Assembly (NCBI RefSeq): GCF_000520015.2
Contig: NZ_CP007044.2
Coordinates: 5,022,001-5,086,000, forward strand
DNA from: Chania multitudinisentens RB-25
Lineage (GTDB): Bacteria; Pseudomonadota; Gammaproteobacteria; Enterobacterales; Enterobacteriaceae
Direction of reading: 5' to 3'
DNA: 64,000 nucleotides
The translations under genes were made by a program, and so were the position numbers. Positions 1 through 13,165 of the stretch are shown here, piece after piece; position 1 is the first letter of the stretch, and every line of letters begins with the position of its first letter. A model generated the notes under the pieces. That model worked only from the letters and a program-made list of their open reading frames with translations, was not told where the DNA came from and searched no databases.

Positions 1-460
1 CACGCACCTGCATCAATTGCTGACGCAGGTGCATTGCTACCGGATAACTATTGCGCATTCCCAACAGCATCACCCGCCGTGCCTGTACTAAAGATGTAAT
101 CACCGCATTAAACTGGGCAGCATCAATCTGTTTCACACAAGCGGTCAGATTGGCCATTTCCTGCTTGTAATGACGTGCCAGCAAAGTATTGCCTTGCACC
201 ACATCGCGGTTATCGGCCAACGGCATACCGCTTTGGCGCAGGGTACGCAGTTCATCACGCATCGCACGATAGTTAGGGTAGCCCAGATGTTTGAACAGGC
301 GGCTGACCGTAGCTTTAGAAACCCCGCTCAGGCGTGCTAGCTCCGCGCTGTTATAGCTCATCAGGTCGTCAAAATGATCGAAGATAAAATCGGCAACTCG
401 CTGCTCCTGAGGAGCCAGTTGCGGATACAGGCTACGCAGGCGCTCATCGATCTGTTTCAT
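1..460 (-). CDS. RpiR/MurR-family transcriptional regulator (partial, runs off left edge)
   Basis: Reading leftward from an ATG at 460, the translation begins MKQIDERLRSLYPQLAPQEQ and contains an N-terminal helix-turn-helix of the RpiR type (residues about 20-60, including AELARLSGVSKATVSRLFKH). It continues into the start of a SIS-like sugar-phosphate domain before the window ends. An in-frame ATG lies two codons upstream, but the AGGA Shine-Dalgarno sits six bases before the 460 start, so I chose 460. RpiR proteins usually regulate sugar or amino-sugar catabolism in response to a phosphosugar; the target here is unknown because the neighbouring regulated genes are outside the window. The C-terminal effector domain is missing only because of the window edge. 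Confidence 0.85.
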   Translation of the reverse strand, partial: MKQIDERLRSLYPQLAPQEQRVADFIFDHFDDLMSYNSAELARLSGVSKATVSRLFKHLGYPNYRAMRDELRTLRQSGMPLADNRDVVQGNTLLARHYKQEMANLTACVKQIDAAQFNAVITSLVQARRVMLLGMRNSYPVAMHLRQQLMQVR

Positions 461-628
461 TGTCATTCCTGATATTGCCAATAATTGCAAAATAGAGGGG
501 AATTGTAACTTTTGTTGCAACGGCATACAGCATAGCATCAGAAAAAGCCAACAGCATACAAATCTGAGGTACCTTCGGTAAAATGGACCACCCAATAATA
601 AGCGCTGGTTAGAGCACGCCGCAGGCGA

Positions 629-1507
629 TTAACACCAATACGCCATAAAGTTCACCGTGGAACGATCCAGAGAACATTCACCAATCAAGTAACGGCGCAG
701 TGTTTTAACCGTTGAAGACTCTGCCGCCACCCAGGCATAAAAAGTTTTAGCCCCCTCCGCCCGCTCCCACAGCAAATCGCCCGCCAAACTGTTTTCCGCC
801 AGCGATTGCTCTGCCGCACGCGCCGATATGGGGATCTTAACCCGCTGACGCACGGCTTCAACCAACAGTTCGCCATGGTTCTGCTGATGCCCGCCAGCAC
901 GTGGCAACCAGTGAACCTCAGCAAAAGGAAATTGAGCCATGCAAAGACAATCTTCAGCCAGCGGCACTTCAAAAAATGCCTGAACACGGGGAGGATTGGC
1001 CGATTGTGCCAGTTGCTCCAAAATGCCTAGCGCTGCTGGCAACGCGGTTTCATCAGCAATCAACAATGCCTGCTGCACCTGCGCAGGTGGCGCCCATTCA
1101 TAACCGCCGCTGTCACCGTCAAAATCAGCATTGGGTGCTACCGCCTGCAATGCATCCCCCGGCAACGCATGAATTGCCCAAGCAGAGGCCGGGCCGTTAA
1201 CACCGTGTAATACAAACTCCACGTCCATTTCTTGCTCAGCACAGCGCAATGCCCGCAGCGTATAGGTACGCATCACTGGCCGCTGTTCTTTCGCGACCGC
1301 CATATAATCACGATACCAATCATCACTGTTCTCAAGCTGAGAGATTTGCCCTTGTGCAGAGGGGAACAGCAGTTTGATGCGCTGATCAGGGGCTTCCAAC
1401 TTCATACGGTTCAATTCCGGGCCGCTGAATACGCAACGCAGTAGTGAAGGTGAAATATTTTCTTTATATTTCAAAATAATATTAAAAATCCGATAGCTTG
1501 CGGACAT
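629..1507 (-). CDS. Siderophore-interacting protein (ViuB/YqjH family ferric-siderophore reductase)
   Basis: The 292-residue protein has the FAD-binding N-terminal half and C-terminal SIP domain of the ViuB/YqjH family, which reduces ferric siderophores in the cytoplasm to release Fe(II). Family landmarks are the RTYTLR flavin motif at about residues 79-84, the HGVNGPASAWA stretch and the paired DETALPAALGILE segment. A Fur-like box lies about 85 bases upstream, fitting iron repression. The end is slightly odd: family members usually finish with a YWR-type tail, whereas here the frame stops right after YWC, so a small 3' frameshift is possible. It is transcribed toward the RpiR regulator, separated by about 170 bases, and does not look like an operon with it. 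Confidence 0.85.
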   Translation of the reverse strand: MSASYRIFNIILKYKENISPSLLRCVFSGPELNRMKLEAPDQRIKLLFPSAQGQISQLENSDDWYRDYMAVAKEQRPVMRTYTLRALRCAEQEMDVEFVLHGVNGPASAWAIHALPGDALQAVAPNADFDGDSGGYEWAPPAQVQQALLIADETALPAALGILEQLAQSANPPRVQAFFEVPLAEDCLCMAQFPFAEVHWLPRAGGHQQNHGELLVEAVRQRVKIPISARAAEQSLAENSLAGDLLWERAEGAKTFYAWVAAESSTVKTLRRYLIGECSLDRSTVNFMAYWC

Positions 1508-1591
1508 ATCAGTGACTCTCCCGCGCCATGTCTGTCATCCAATGCTGGTTTTTCCTCTAAACGGCCTAAACTCAACATAATAAGTTTGAAG

Positions 1592-1610
1592 GAGAATGAT
1601 TACCAATTGC
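1592..1610 (-). promoter_or_regulatory. Candidate Fur box upstream of the siderophore-interacting protein gene
   Basis: GAGAATGATTACCAATTGC matches the 19-base Fur consensus GATAATGATAATCATTATC at about 13 of 19 positions. It sits about 85 bases upstream of a gene whose family is commonly iron-repressed. Inference only. Confidence 0.5.
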
Positions 1611-1762
1611 AATGGTTTTTAGGATGATTTCTGACGCAGTGATAGCCGGTACAGCCATAATGACGAACCGGAAGCATCGTGAGCTAATGCTGGTAGTGGC
1701 AGTGTTAAAATCAGGCGATATGCAGGCTTCCCCATCGCAGGCTGAAAACACCAAAACGAAAA

Positions 1763-1786
1763 CCCCAAGCTTATAAAAGCTTGGGG
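1763..1786 (-). terminator. Rho-independent terminator after tRNA-Asp
   Basis: A perfect 10-bp stem (CCCCAAGCTT with its complement) and a four-base loop is followed, on the minus strand, by TTTTCGTTTT. It lies 10 bases past the tRNA-Asp 3' end. Confidence 0.85.
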
Positions 1787-1796
1787 TCTGAATGAT

Positions 1797-1873
1797 TGGC
1801 GGAACGGACGGGGCTCGAACCCGCGACCCCCTGCGTGACAGGCAGGTATTCTAACCAACTGAACTACCGCTCC
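1797..1873 (-). tRNA. tRNA-Asp (GUC anticodon)
   Basis: The 77-base sequence matches the E. coli tRNA-Asp gene almost base for base, with GGAGCGG acceptor arm, anticodon loop CTGTCAC, T-loop GGTTCGA and an encoded CCA end. It occupies the position of E. coli aspV next to dnaQ. A second copy of the same gene lies at 7518-7594 after the rRNA operon. Confidence 0.97.
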
Positions 1874-2029
1874 GCGCCTCGCTCCCCTTGCAGGGAACGA
1901 GGCGAATATTACGGTTGTGCTTCCATTCCGTCAATGCCTTTTTCTTATAAAAAGAGCCGTTTGCACAGTTTTTCTACGAACACGACAGCATAATAATCGG
2001 TTCATTGCATTTTTATACCAGAAGCAGCG

Positions 2030-2764
2030 CTATTCAGCGCGCCAGAGGCAACTGCCGCCCTTTTTGGCAACCAAATCCAAGCGTTCTTCATGGGCTTTCA
2101 TTTCTTCATTATTAGCGTAAACCACTTTCATGGTCGTGGCCGGGCGCATAATACGTTGAATATCCTGCGTTGAGTCTGTTTGTTGAGTATCCCCTTCCAT
2201 TTGAAAAGCCATTGATGTCTGGCCACCGGTCATCGCCAGATAGACTTCAGCCAGGATCTCGGCATCGAGCAACGCACCGTGCAGTGTTCGTTTGCTGTTG
2301 TCTATTTCATAACGCCCACACAGCGCATCAAGGTTGTTACGTTTGCCAGGGAACAAACGGCGCGCCATTAACAGGCTGTCGGTGATGGTACAGAAAGTTT
2401 CCGTCTTGGGGATGCCCTGCTGCAACATACGGAATTCGTGATCCATAAAGCCAATATCAAACGCCGCGTTATGAATGACTAATTCACCGCCACGAATGAA
2501 ATCAAGAAACTCATTGGCAATCTGATCAAAGGTTGGCTTATCTGCCAGAAATTCATCACTGATACCATGCACGCCGTAAGCCTCAGGATCGACCAGCCGA
2601 TCCGGCTTCACATAGACGTGATAATGGCGCCCGGTTAACCGGCGATTGATCACCTCTACGGCTCCGATCTCAATGATGCGGTGGCCTTCGTAGTGAACCC
2701 CTAACTTGTTCATACCGGTGGTTTCGGTATCAAGAACGATCTGTCTGGTTGGTGTAGAGATCAT
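2030..2764 (-). CDS. dnaQ: DNA polymerase III epsilon subunit (3'-5' proofreading exonuclease)
   Basis: The 244-residue product (E. coli DnaQ: 243) is the proofreading subunit of the DNA polymerase III core. It removes misincorporated nucleotides through a two-metal DnaQ-like exonuclease fold. The ExoI motif DTETTG gives D12 and E14; ExoII (HNAAFDIGFMDHEF) and ExoIII-epsilon (HGALLDAEILAEVY) supply the other catalytic acids and the histidine. The C-terminal part after about residue 190 is the flexible linker and alpha-subunit-binding tail. The gene is divergent from rnhA across about 70 bases, so promoters overlap, as in E. coli. Downstream lies tRNA-Asp. Confidence 0.97.
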   Translation of the reverse strand: MISTPTRQIVLDTETTGMNKLGVHYEGHRIIEIGAVEVINRRLTGRHYHVYVKPDRLVDPEAYGVHGISDEFLADKPTFDQIANEFLDFIRGGELVIHNAAFDIGFMDHEFRMLQQGIPKTETFCTITDSLLMARRLFPGKRNNLDALCGRYEIDNSKRTLHGALLDAEILAEVYLAMTGGQTSMAFQMEGDTQQTDSTQDIQRIMRPATTMKVVYANNEEMKAHEERLDLVAKKGGSCLWRAE

Positions 2765-2836
2765 ATTACAGTGCTCATAGCGCTCGTTTATGTCAGACTT
2801 GGCTTTTATAAAACTGATAGGAAGAGTCTACCAGAG

Positions 2837-3304
2837 ATGGTTAAACAGGTAGAAATTTTCACCGATGGCTCCTGTCTCGGTAATCCTGGCCCCGGTGGTT
2901 ACGGTGCCATTTTGCGCTATAAACAGCACGAAAAAACCTTCAGCGCAGGCTATCACCTGACCACCAACAATCGTATGGAAATGATGGCCGCCATCGTGGC
3001 GCTCGAAGCGCTGACCACCACCTGCGAGGTGATACTCAGTACCGACAGCCAGTATGTGCGCCAAGGCATTACCAGTTGGATCCACAACTGGAAAAAACGC
3101 GGCTGGAAAACCGCTGATAAAAAACCGGTAAAAAATGTCGATCTCTGGCAACGCCTGGATCTGGTCATTGCCCGCCATAACGTCCGTTGGGAGTGGGTTA
3201 AAGGCCATGCTGGCCACCCAGAAAACGAGCGTTGCGACGTGCTGGCCCGTGATGCTGCGGGTCAACCGACACAAGATGATACGGGATACCAACCCGAAAC
3301 TTAA
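2837..3304 (+). CDS. rnhA: Ribonuclease HI
   Basis: The 155-residue enzyme degrades the RNA strand of RNA-DNA hybrids, removing R-loops and primers. Catalytic residues are visible at D10 (FTDGSCLGNPG), E48 (NNRMEMM) and D70 (LSTDSQYV), followed by the histidine-containing C-terminal motif (VKGHAGHPENERCD). I chose the ATG at 2837, giving MVKQVEIFTDG, because it reproduces the length and N terminus of E. coli RNase HI; the frame is open further upstream without family similarity. The stop codon overlaps that of convergent yafS by four bases (TTAA). The gene is divergent from dnaQ. Confidence 0.97.
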   Translation: MVKQVEIFTDGSCLGNPGPGGYGAILRYKQHEKTFSAGYHLTTNNRMEMMAAIVALEALTTTCEVILSTDSQYVRQGITSWIHNWKKRGWKTADKKPVKNVDLWQRLDLVIARHNVRWEWVKGHAGHPENERCDVLARDAAGQPTQDDTGYQPET

Positions 3305-4020
3305 GGCAGCTTGCGGTAACTCTTGGTCGCGCCCACTGCGCGGCTGAGAGAAGGATTTCGTGCCCCGACTTTCATTGGGGTCGGTGTCAACGGCAATGTT
3401 CTTTTGCGCGCCACGATCAGACTCAAACACCCCAACGCAGGCAAATGGGTACTCAAAAATGTGCCGCCTGTACGCTGCCAAGGCAACACATGAAAGCGCG
3501 TTTGCTCCAGTACCTCATAATTCAGTAGGCTAAGCCAATCCAGCAAACGCATTTGGGTAAACATTCGGCTGACATAAGGCTGCCGTTTACGCAATCCCGG
3601 GAGCAATTTACCTAACCCCAGTAAACTGAGAGGATTGAAACTACTGAACACCAGCCAGCCATCGTCTATCATCACACGATCAACCTCACGCAAAAGACGG
3701 TGCGGATCATCAGTATAGGCAAGCGTGTGGGCCAGCAGGCAAGCATCTACAGATTTGGCAGCAAAAGGTAATTGATAGGGATCGGCAAGCACATGCAGGT
3801 TATTACCCGCTATGCCCACATTAACCTGGTGCGAGATCGCACACTTTTCCGTATCCAGTGCTGCGCTAAGGTTACCGATCTTCAACAGATGAAAACCAAA
3901 CAACTTTGCCCACCAAGGTTGCAATTGCTGCTCAAGCGCCTCACGGTAATATTCTCCCCACGGCAATTCGCTCCACGAATATGGGCTGGTGAGTTGATGT
4001 AGAGTCTGGGCTGGTTTCAT
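3301..4020 (-). CDS. yafS: Predicted SAM-dependent methyltransferase YafS
   Basis: The 239-residue protein is a YafS-type class I methyltransferase-like protein. The core includes a central HVLADPYQLPFAAKSVDACL segment resembling the post-motif region of SAM-binding proteins, and the LLREVDRVMIDDGWLVFSSFNP segment typical of Methyltransf_11 domains. The substrate is unknown even in E. coli. The basic C-terminal tail after about residue 205 is poorly conserved. It is divergent from gloB (42 bases between starts) and convergent with rnhA, overlapping its stop by four bases; this arrangement is conserved in enterics. Confidence 0.85.
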   Translation of the reverse strand: MKPAQTLHQLTSPYSWSELPWGEYYREALEQQLQPWWAKLFGFHLLKIGNLSAALDTEKCAISHQVNVGIAGNNLHVLADPYQLPFAAKSVDACLLAHTLAYTDDPHRLLREVDRVMIDDGWLVFSSFNPLSLLGLGKLLPGLRKRQPYVSRMFTQMRLLDWLSLLNYEVLEQTRFHVLPWQRTGGTFLSTHLPALGCLSLIVARKRTLPLTPTPMKVGARNPSLSRAVGATKSYRKLP

Positions 4021-4062
4021 GATTTATTATCTTCTTTCAAGCCGTTGCAACAAGAGGTTTAT

Positions 4063-4818
4063 ATGAATCTTATCAGTATTCCTGCTTTTCAGGACAACTA
4101 CATTTGGTTATTGGATAACCAGCAAGGACACTGTGTCATTGTTGATCCTGGTGAGGCAAAGCCGGTTTTAGACGTTTTAGCACGTCAGCAACTGATCCCT
4201 GATGCCATCTTACTAACCCACCACCACCGCGATCACGTTGGCGGAGTAGCAGAAATCGTGGCGCAATATCCGCAGTTGGCAGTGTATGGGCCGCAAGAAA
4301 CCGCTGGCAAAGGAGCAAATACTTTCGTTCACGGCGGTGAAACAATTGAAATAAATGGGCAGCAGTACATTATTATTGCGGTTCCCGGGCACACCTTAGG
4401 GCATGTTGCATACTACAGTGCACCTTATCTTTTTTGCGGAGATACTCTTTTTTCTGCGGGTTGCGGTAGGCTTTTCGAAGGCTCCGCCGTTGAAATGCAT
4501 CATTCATTTCAACGGCTCGCACAACTTCCCGATGACACGCTTATTTGTTGCGCACACGAATATACTCTCTCAAATCTTAAGTTTTCACGAGGTATTTTGC
4601 CACAAGATCGAGAGATTGAAACATATCAGCAACAAGTTGAGAGATTACGCGCAAAAGGCAGACCCAGCGTGCCCACAACCCTGCAATTAGAGCGTAAAAT
4701 TAATCTCTTTTTACGTTGTCATGACATTGATTTACAAAAAGAAATAGGGGTTTCCTCACCACCACACAGCCTTCATTCGGTTTTTTCCGAATTACGCCGC
4801 CGAAAAGATAACTTCTGA
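4063..4818 (+). CDS. gloB: Hydroxyacylglutathione hydrolase (glyoxalase II)
   Basis: The 251-residue enzyme hydrolyses S-lactoylglutathione to D-lactate and glutathione, the second step of methylglyoxal detoxification. It belongs to the metallo-beta-lactamase fold. The metal-binding signature THHHRDH is at residues 52-58, with later ligands in PGHTLGHV, CGDTLF and CAHEYT. The ATG at 4063 is preceded by AAGAGG and gives the standard MNLISIPAFQDNY N terminus and the exact length of the E. coli protein. The codons from about 4400 to 4700 are noticeably more AT-rich than neighbouring genes, but the protein is intact. Confidence 0.96.
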   Translation: MNLISIPAFQDNYIWLLDNQQGHCVIVDPGEAKPVLDVLARQQLIPDAILLTHHHRDHVGGVAEIVAQYPQLAVYGPQETAGKGANTFVHGGETIEINGQQYIIIAVPGHTLGHVAYYSAPYLFCGDTLFSAGCGRLFEGSAVEMHHSFQRLAQLPDDTLICCAHEYTLSNLKFSRGILPQDREIETYQQQVERLRAKGRPSVPTTLQLERKINLFLRCHDIDLQKEIGVSSPPHSLHSVFSELRRRKDNF

Positions 4819-4890
4819 AGCTTTTAGTTGTGTTATCTGGCGAAGCAAAGTATTATTGCTCGTCTTTTAAGCAACTATATTGACACACAC

Positions 4891-6261
4891 ATGAAGGCTA
4901 AAGCGATATTTCTCGCCTCAGTCTTGCTAGTAGGTTGTCAGGCGCCTAAGCAGGGCGCTCTGGCTCCAGAGCAGCATGCACAGAGTCTGTCTTCGGCAGG
5001 TCAAGAAAGTGAAGCAGGAGAGTACACAGCAAGCTCAGCGCGTTGGCTAGACAGTAACGATGCCGCGCAGCAAGACCTGTGGAACTTCATTAGCGACGAG
5101 CTGAAGATGGAGGTTCCGGAAAATTACCGGATCCGCGAACAAAAAAATAAATACCTAAAAAGTAAGAGCTATCTCCACGATGTAACATTACGGGCAGAGC
5201 CGTACATGTACTGGATAGTCGGGCAGATTAAGAAACGCAATATGCCGATGGAACTAGTACTGCTACCCATAGTGGAGAGCGCTTTTGACCCCCACGCCAC
5301 GTCACATGCCAATGCCGCAGGGCTATGGCAGATAGTGCCGCAAACGGGTCGTAATTATGGTCTAAAAAATAATCAGTGGTATGATGGCCGCCGTGATGTT
5401 GTGGCCTCGACAACTGCTGCGCTTGATATGATGCAGCGTTTGAACCGCATGTTTGATGGCGATTGGTTATTGACCATCGCGGCATACAACAGTGGTGAAG
5501 GCCGTGTCATGCAGGCGGTGAAAGCGAATAAACGTCAAGGCAAGTCCACCGAGTTTTGGGCATTGGCGCTTCCGCGTGAAACGTCAATTTATGTCCCGAA
5601 AATGCTGGCGTTGAGCGATATCATCAAGCACAGCAAAAAGTACGGAGTCAAGTTACCGAAAACTGACGAAACCCGTGCATTAGCAAGAATTGATGTCGGG
5701 CAGCAGATCCAACTGACTCAAGCAGCTGAGATGGCAGGACTTTCAGTTACCAAAATGAAAGCTTACAATCCTGGCTACAAGAAAGGCGTAACAGCACCCA
5801 ATGGGCCTCATTACATTATGGTTCCCAAAGGTCATGCTGAACAGTTAAAAGACTCACTAGCTGATGGTCAGATTACTGCGATACCAGCGGCAGAACAGTT
5901 GGCGAAGAACAGTAATCAATCGGGTAGAAGTGCATATAAAGTGCGCTCCGGCGATACCTTATCGAGTATCGCTAAAAGACTGAACGTTAAGTCTAGTGAT
6001 TTGCAAAGTTGGAACAATTTACGTGCCAAAAGCACTCTGAAAATTGGGCAAACCCTGCAAGTAGCTCGTAATTCAAGTGATAATAGCAGTATCACTTATA
6101 GAGTTCGCAAAGGTGATTCACTTTCCAGTATCGCACGTCGCCACGGCGTTGATATTGATGACGTGATGCGTTGGAACTCAAGACTCGGCAAGAACAGTAG
6201 TCTGCAACCAGGTCTAAAACTGACTTTGTTTGTAAACAACAAAATATCGCCAGACACTTAG
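4891..6261 (+). CDS. mltD: Membrane-bound lytic murein transglycosylase D
   Basis: The 456-residue lipoprotein cleaves the glycan strands of peptidoglycan, forming 1,6-anhydromuramyl ends. The start at 4891 gives a type II signal peptide with lipobox LVGC (C16). The SLT domain carries the catalytic glutamate E129 in PIVESAFDPHATS, followed by GLWQIVPQTGRNYG and the AAYNSGEGRV motif. Two LysM peptidoglycan-binding repeats follow at about 348-392 (YKVRSGDTLSSIAKRL) and 402-446 (YRVRKGDSLSSIARRH). The order gloB-mltD is as in E. coli. An upstream in-frame start at 4828 exists but would bury the signal peptide. Confidence 0.96.
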   Translation: MKAKAIFLASVLLVGCQAPKQGALAPEQHAQSLSSAGQESEAGEYTASSARWLDSNDAAQQDLWNFISDELKMEVPENYRIREQKNKYLKSKSYLHDVTLRAEPYMYWIVGQIKKRNMPMELVLLPIVESAFDPHATSHANAAGLWQIVPQTGRNYGLKNNQWYDGRRDVVASTTAALDMMQRLNRMFDGDWLLTIAAYNSGEGRVMQAVKANKRQGKSTEFWALALPRETSIYVPKMLALSDIIKHSKKYGVKLPKTDETRALARIDVGQQIQLTQAAEMAGLSVTKMKAYNPGYKKGVTAPNGPHYIMVPKGHAEQLKDSLADGQITAIPAAEQLAKNSNQSGRSAYKVRSGDTLSSIAKRLNVKSSDLQSWNNLRAKSTLKIGQTLQVARNSSDNSSITYRVRKGDSLSSIARRHGVDIDDVMRWNSRLGKNSSLQPGLKLTLFVNNKISPDT

Positions 6262-6326
6262 ATTTTCGGCATAAAAAAACCCGATAGGATAATGTTGAGC
6301 GCTTAAGGCTCACTTTGAACAAACTA

Positions 6327-6358
6327 AAAAGACTCATGATTTTCATGGGTCTTTTTTT
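6327..6358 (+). terminator. Terminator between convergent mltD and yafD
   Basis: AAAGACTCATGA pairs with TCATGGGTCTTT and is followed on the + strand by a run of T; the A-rich left flank would allow it to act in both directions. Confidence 0.75.
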
Positions 6359-6427
6359 ATACTAATCTAAGTAACCAGCATTAACAGTGCTTCTTATTGC
6401 TTAAGACCCACTCTATCGAACCTGCTT

Positions 6428-7213
6428 CTACTTGTCCGTTTCTGGATGAAACTCCACCAACAACGGATTGTGATCTGATGCCCGAGTCAGCAGCACAGAA
6501 GCCTCTACAACGCTAAGATTATGGTAAAAAATAAAATCCAGTGGGCGACCAAACGCTTTGCGCCGATGATCGTCAATGAAATTCACCTCATTCAACGCCA
6601 TGTCATCAGCAAATTGATATAGCGCATGTATACGCTTGCGGCTCCATGCATTAAAGTCACCAGCCATTATCACTGGCCCTGTATGATTAGCAATCTGCTC
6701 GCCAATCGGACTTAGCTGCTTACTGTATACATCAACACCCAGACTAAAATTCACTGCATGGATGTTTACTACCATCAGTAATTGCCCATTATACAACGGG
6801 TAAACGGTTATCAAGGCCGATTTAGCCAGACGTAATAATGGCTCACGCTCACGTAACGGGCAACAGTAAACTGGATGTGCTGCTGCCAACGTCATCACGC
6901 CAGAAGGGTGTTGCGGTAGCACAAAGGCAGGAACCTGATCGGCAGCCAAATAGTTAGAGGTTGCAAAACGTACTAATTCAGGCGTAGTTTGCGCTTCCTG
7001 CAATAATACCAGTTGTGCATCTTTACCGAAATTTTTTAACACAGAAAGCCAGTCGGCTCGTTGCTGCTTGAAAATATTCCATACCATAACCCGCAGCGCC
7101 CCTGCCGTAGGCAATGAAGCTCCGAGTGGTAACGACTGATGGACGGCGCCAGGGAAAACTCGTTCAACTGGCTGACCCGCAACATACCTCATGGCATAAG
7201 TTCGTTTCGGCAC
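6428..7213 (-). CDS. yafD: YafD family endonuclease/exonuclease/phosphatase-fold protein
   Basis: The 261-residue protein (E. coli YafD about 266) has the endonuclease/exonuclease/phosphatase fold. Visible motifs include VMVWNIFKQQ near the N terminus, LLQEAQ (metal-binding Glu), MAGDFNAWS (Asp/Asn pair) and the C-terminal SDHNPLLVEF (catalytic Asp-His). The substrate is not established. No signal peptide is evident. In E. coli yafD lies near mltD and gloB, as here, but the yafC, yafE and dkgB genes found around it in E. coli are missing. Confidence 0.9.
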   Translation of the reverse strand: MPKRTYAMRYVAGQPVERVFPGAVHQSLPLGASLPTAGALRVMVWNIFKQQRADWLSVLKNFGKDAQLVLLQEAQTTPELVRFATSNYLAADQVPAFVLPQHPSGVMTLAAAHPVYCCPLREREPLLRLAKSALITVYPLYNGQLLMVVNIHAVNFSLGVDVYSKQLSPIGEQIANHTGPVIMAGDFNAWSRKRIHALYQFADDMALNEVNFIDDHRRKAFGRPLDFIFYHNLSVVEASVLLTRASDHNPLLVEFHPETDK

Positions 7214-7482
7214 ACTATTCGCCTATTTCCCATTTAGATGAAATTGGTAGCAATATTGCCACCAACAATAAATGAATTATATGCCCGCACGTCTCCGCCA
7301 GCATGATTTTTACGGGAATATCATTCCAGTTATAGGGACTAAATACCGTAACTTCAATCAGTGGAGTGTATACGTCTGTAAAGATTAGCTGTGGTGATTG
7401 ATAAATTCGAGAAAGCTCGCAAAAAACGGATATAAGGAGAAAAATAAAATACTATTAGATAGTTATTATGTACATACGAAAA
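7214..7482. other. Intergenic stretch between yafD and tRNA-Asp, no gene seen
   Basis: AT-rich sequence without a convincing ORF or known RNA on either strand. In E. coli dkgB and yafC occupy this interval; no remnant of them is recognisable here. It should hold the yafD promoter. Confidence 0.6.
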
Positions 7483-7507
7483 AGCCCTGAGTCTATGACT
7501 CAGGGCT
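7483..7507 (-). terminator. Terminator of the rRNA operon and distal tRNA-Asp
   Basis: AGCCCTGAGTC pairs with GACTCAGGGCT around a three-base loop and is followed on the minus strand by TTTTTCG. It lies just after the tRNA-Asp CCA end. Confidence 0.9.
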
Positions 7508-7517
7508 TATCAATAAG

Positions 7518-7594
7518 TGGCGGAACGGACGGGGCTCGAACCCGCGACCCCCTGCGTGACAGGCAGGTATTCTAACCAACTGAACTACCGCTCC
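7518..7594 (-). tRNA. tRNA-Asp (GUC), distal tRNA of the rRNA operon
   Basis: The 77-base gene is identical to the copy at 1797-1873 over the mature tRNA, with encoded CCA. It lies about 90 bases after 5S rRNA, the position of aspU in E. coli rrnH, and is probably cotranscribed with the rRNA operon. Confidence 0.97.
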
Positions 7595-7685
7595 ACCGAT
7601 TCTTTCAAACGATATCTTTCGATACCGGCAAAATCACCTCAGTGACCTTGCTGTTACCAGATGTCATCCTGATAACCTTTATTTG

Positions 7686-7805
7686 ATGCCTGGCAGTGTC
7701 CTACTCTCGCATGGGGAGACCCCACACTACCATCGGCGCTACGGCGTTTCACTTCTGAGTTCGGCATGGGGTCAGGTGGGACCACCGCGCTATTGCCGCC
7801 AGGCA
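7686..7805 (-). rRNA. rrf: 5S ribosomal RNA
   Basis: 120 bases closely matching E. coli 5S rRNA, beginning TGCCTGGCGGC and ending in the complementary TGCCAGGCAT stem on the minus strand. Confidence 0.97.
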
Positions 7806-7923
7806 AATTCCATTTAATCAACCCGCTTCACTTGCATGCAGCCAGTCAATCCAATCCGGGAACATCGCTGAATATCAAAACTCACTACTCTCTTGTCTCT
7901 CAACAAAACACCTTCGGTGTTGT

Positions 7924-10832
<2,909 letters not shown>

Positions 10833-10980
10833 TCACAACCCGAAGGTGTCTTCTGTAAACAGAGAACACATCGTGCTGTAAACATTTGAGAGACTCTCTG
10901 ACAGGGTACTCCTTATCCCCATAACTCTACGGTGGGATAAGTTTCAGCTGTCAGGTTTCAATTTTCAGCTTGTTCCAGAT

Positions 10981-10991
10981 TGTTAAAGAGC
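10981..10991 (-). promoter_or_regulatory. boxA antitermination site in the 16S-23S spacer
   Basis: GCTCTTTAACA on the minus strand is the standard rRNA boxA (NusB/S10 binding) found upstream of 23S in enteric rRNA operons. Confidence 0.85.
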
Positions 10992-11087
10992 AATATCTCA
11001 AGCCTGACTCGCAAGTCAGCTTTGAGATATTTAAGGTATCGTCACGATACCGAGACCGCCGCTTTCACCGGGATGGTCGCAAGCAGT

Positions 11088-11163
11088 TGGCGTCCCCTAG
11101 GGGATTCGAACCCCTGTTACCGCCGTGAAAGGGCGGTGTCCTAGGCCTCTAGACGAAGGGGAC
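11088..11163 (-). tRNA. tRNA-Glu (UUC) in the 16S-23S spacer
   Basis: The 76-base tRNA has acceptor GTCCCCT, anticodon loop CTTTCAC, T-loop GGTTCGAAT and encoded CCA, matching E. coli gltW/gltT-type genes. A single tRNA-Glu in the spacer marks this as an rrnB/C/E/G-type operon, not one of the tRNA-Ile/tRNA-Ala type. Confidence 0.97.
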
Positions 11164-11248
11164 ACGACACCGTACTTTTATGACGCTTTTGCTCATTACT
11201 TCTATCAGACAATCTGTTGTGAACACTCACGCAATCAATATCATTCGG

Positions 11249-12790
<1,542 letters not shown>

Positions 12791-12955
12791 AAAGCTTGAT
12801 GTGCTGCAACACGTGCAGCGATGCTCGAAAACTAACGTTTGTAATAATTCACTTAAATGAATTACTGCTTGGTCACTCTTCAAGACTTGATATTTTTTGC
12901 CACCGAAGTGGCTGGATATCGTCTTGTGAGTGCCCACACAGATTGTCTGATAAAT

Positions 12956-12966
12956 TGTTAAAGAGC
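12956..12966 (-). promoter_or_regulatory. boxA antitermination site in the 16S leader
   Basis: GCTCTTTAACA on the minus strand, followed by AATTTATCAGACAATC, is the leader boxA shared by enteric rRNA operons. Confidence 0.88.
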
Positions 12967-13004
12967 GTGGTTACCGGTTTGTTTCTCGGTAACGCGGGAG
13001 GCAG

Positions 13005-13032
13005 ATAATACGCTTTCCCGCTGAAGAGTCAA
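13005..13032 (-). promoter_or_regulatory. rRNA promoter P2
   Basis: On the minus strand TTGACT (-35, 13027-13032), a 16-base spacer and TATTAT (-10, 13005-13010) upstream of the leader boxA. Confidence 0.8.
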
Positions 13033-13137
13033 CCTTATTTTCTCTGTTGAGAGGCGGTGTGGTCACCGGGTTGGCCCTTCCTGGCTGGGTAGCATTCTTT
13101 ATCACAAGACGCCGTTGTTCCCGGTCAGTGGAGGCGC

Positions 13138-13165
13138 ATTATAGGGCGTTCCTCGCCAGCCGCAA
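13138..13165 (-). promoter_or_regulatory. rRNA promoter P1
   Basis: On the minus strand TTGCGG (-35, 13160-13165), 16-base spacer and a perfect TATAAT (13138-13143), then the GC-rich discriminator GCGCCTCCACTGA typical of stringently controlled P1 promoters. The A/T-rich tract at 13170-13260 is the expected UP element and Fis-binding region; no gene is seen in the rest of 13166-13323. Confidence 0.88.

Noticed and set aside
1572..1858. ORFs overlapping tRNA-Asp and its terminator
   Set aside because: They read through a recognised tRNA and hairpin and have no protein-like features.
2828..3481. 217-codon minus-strand ORF over rnhA
   Set aside because: It is the antisense shadow of rnhA, whose catalytic motifs are intact.
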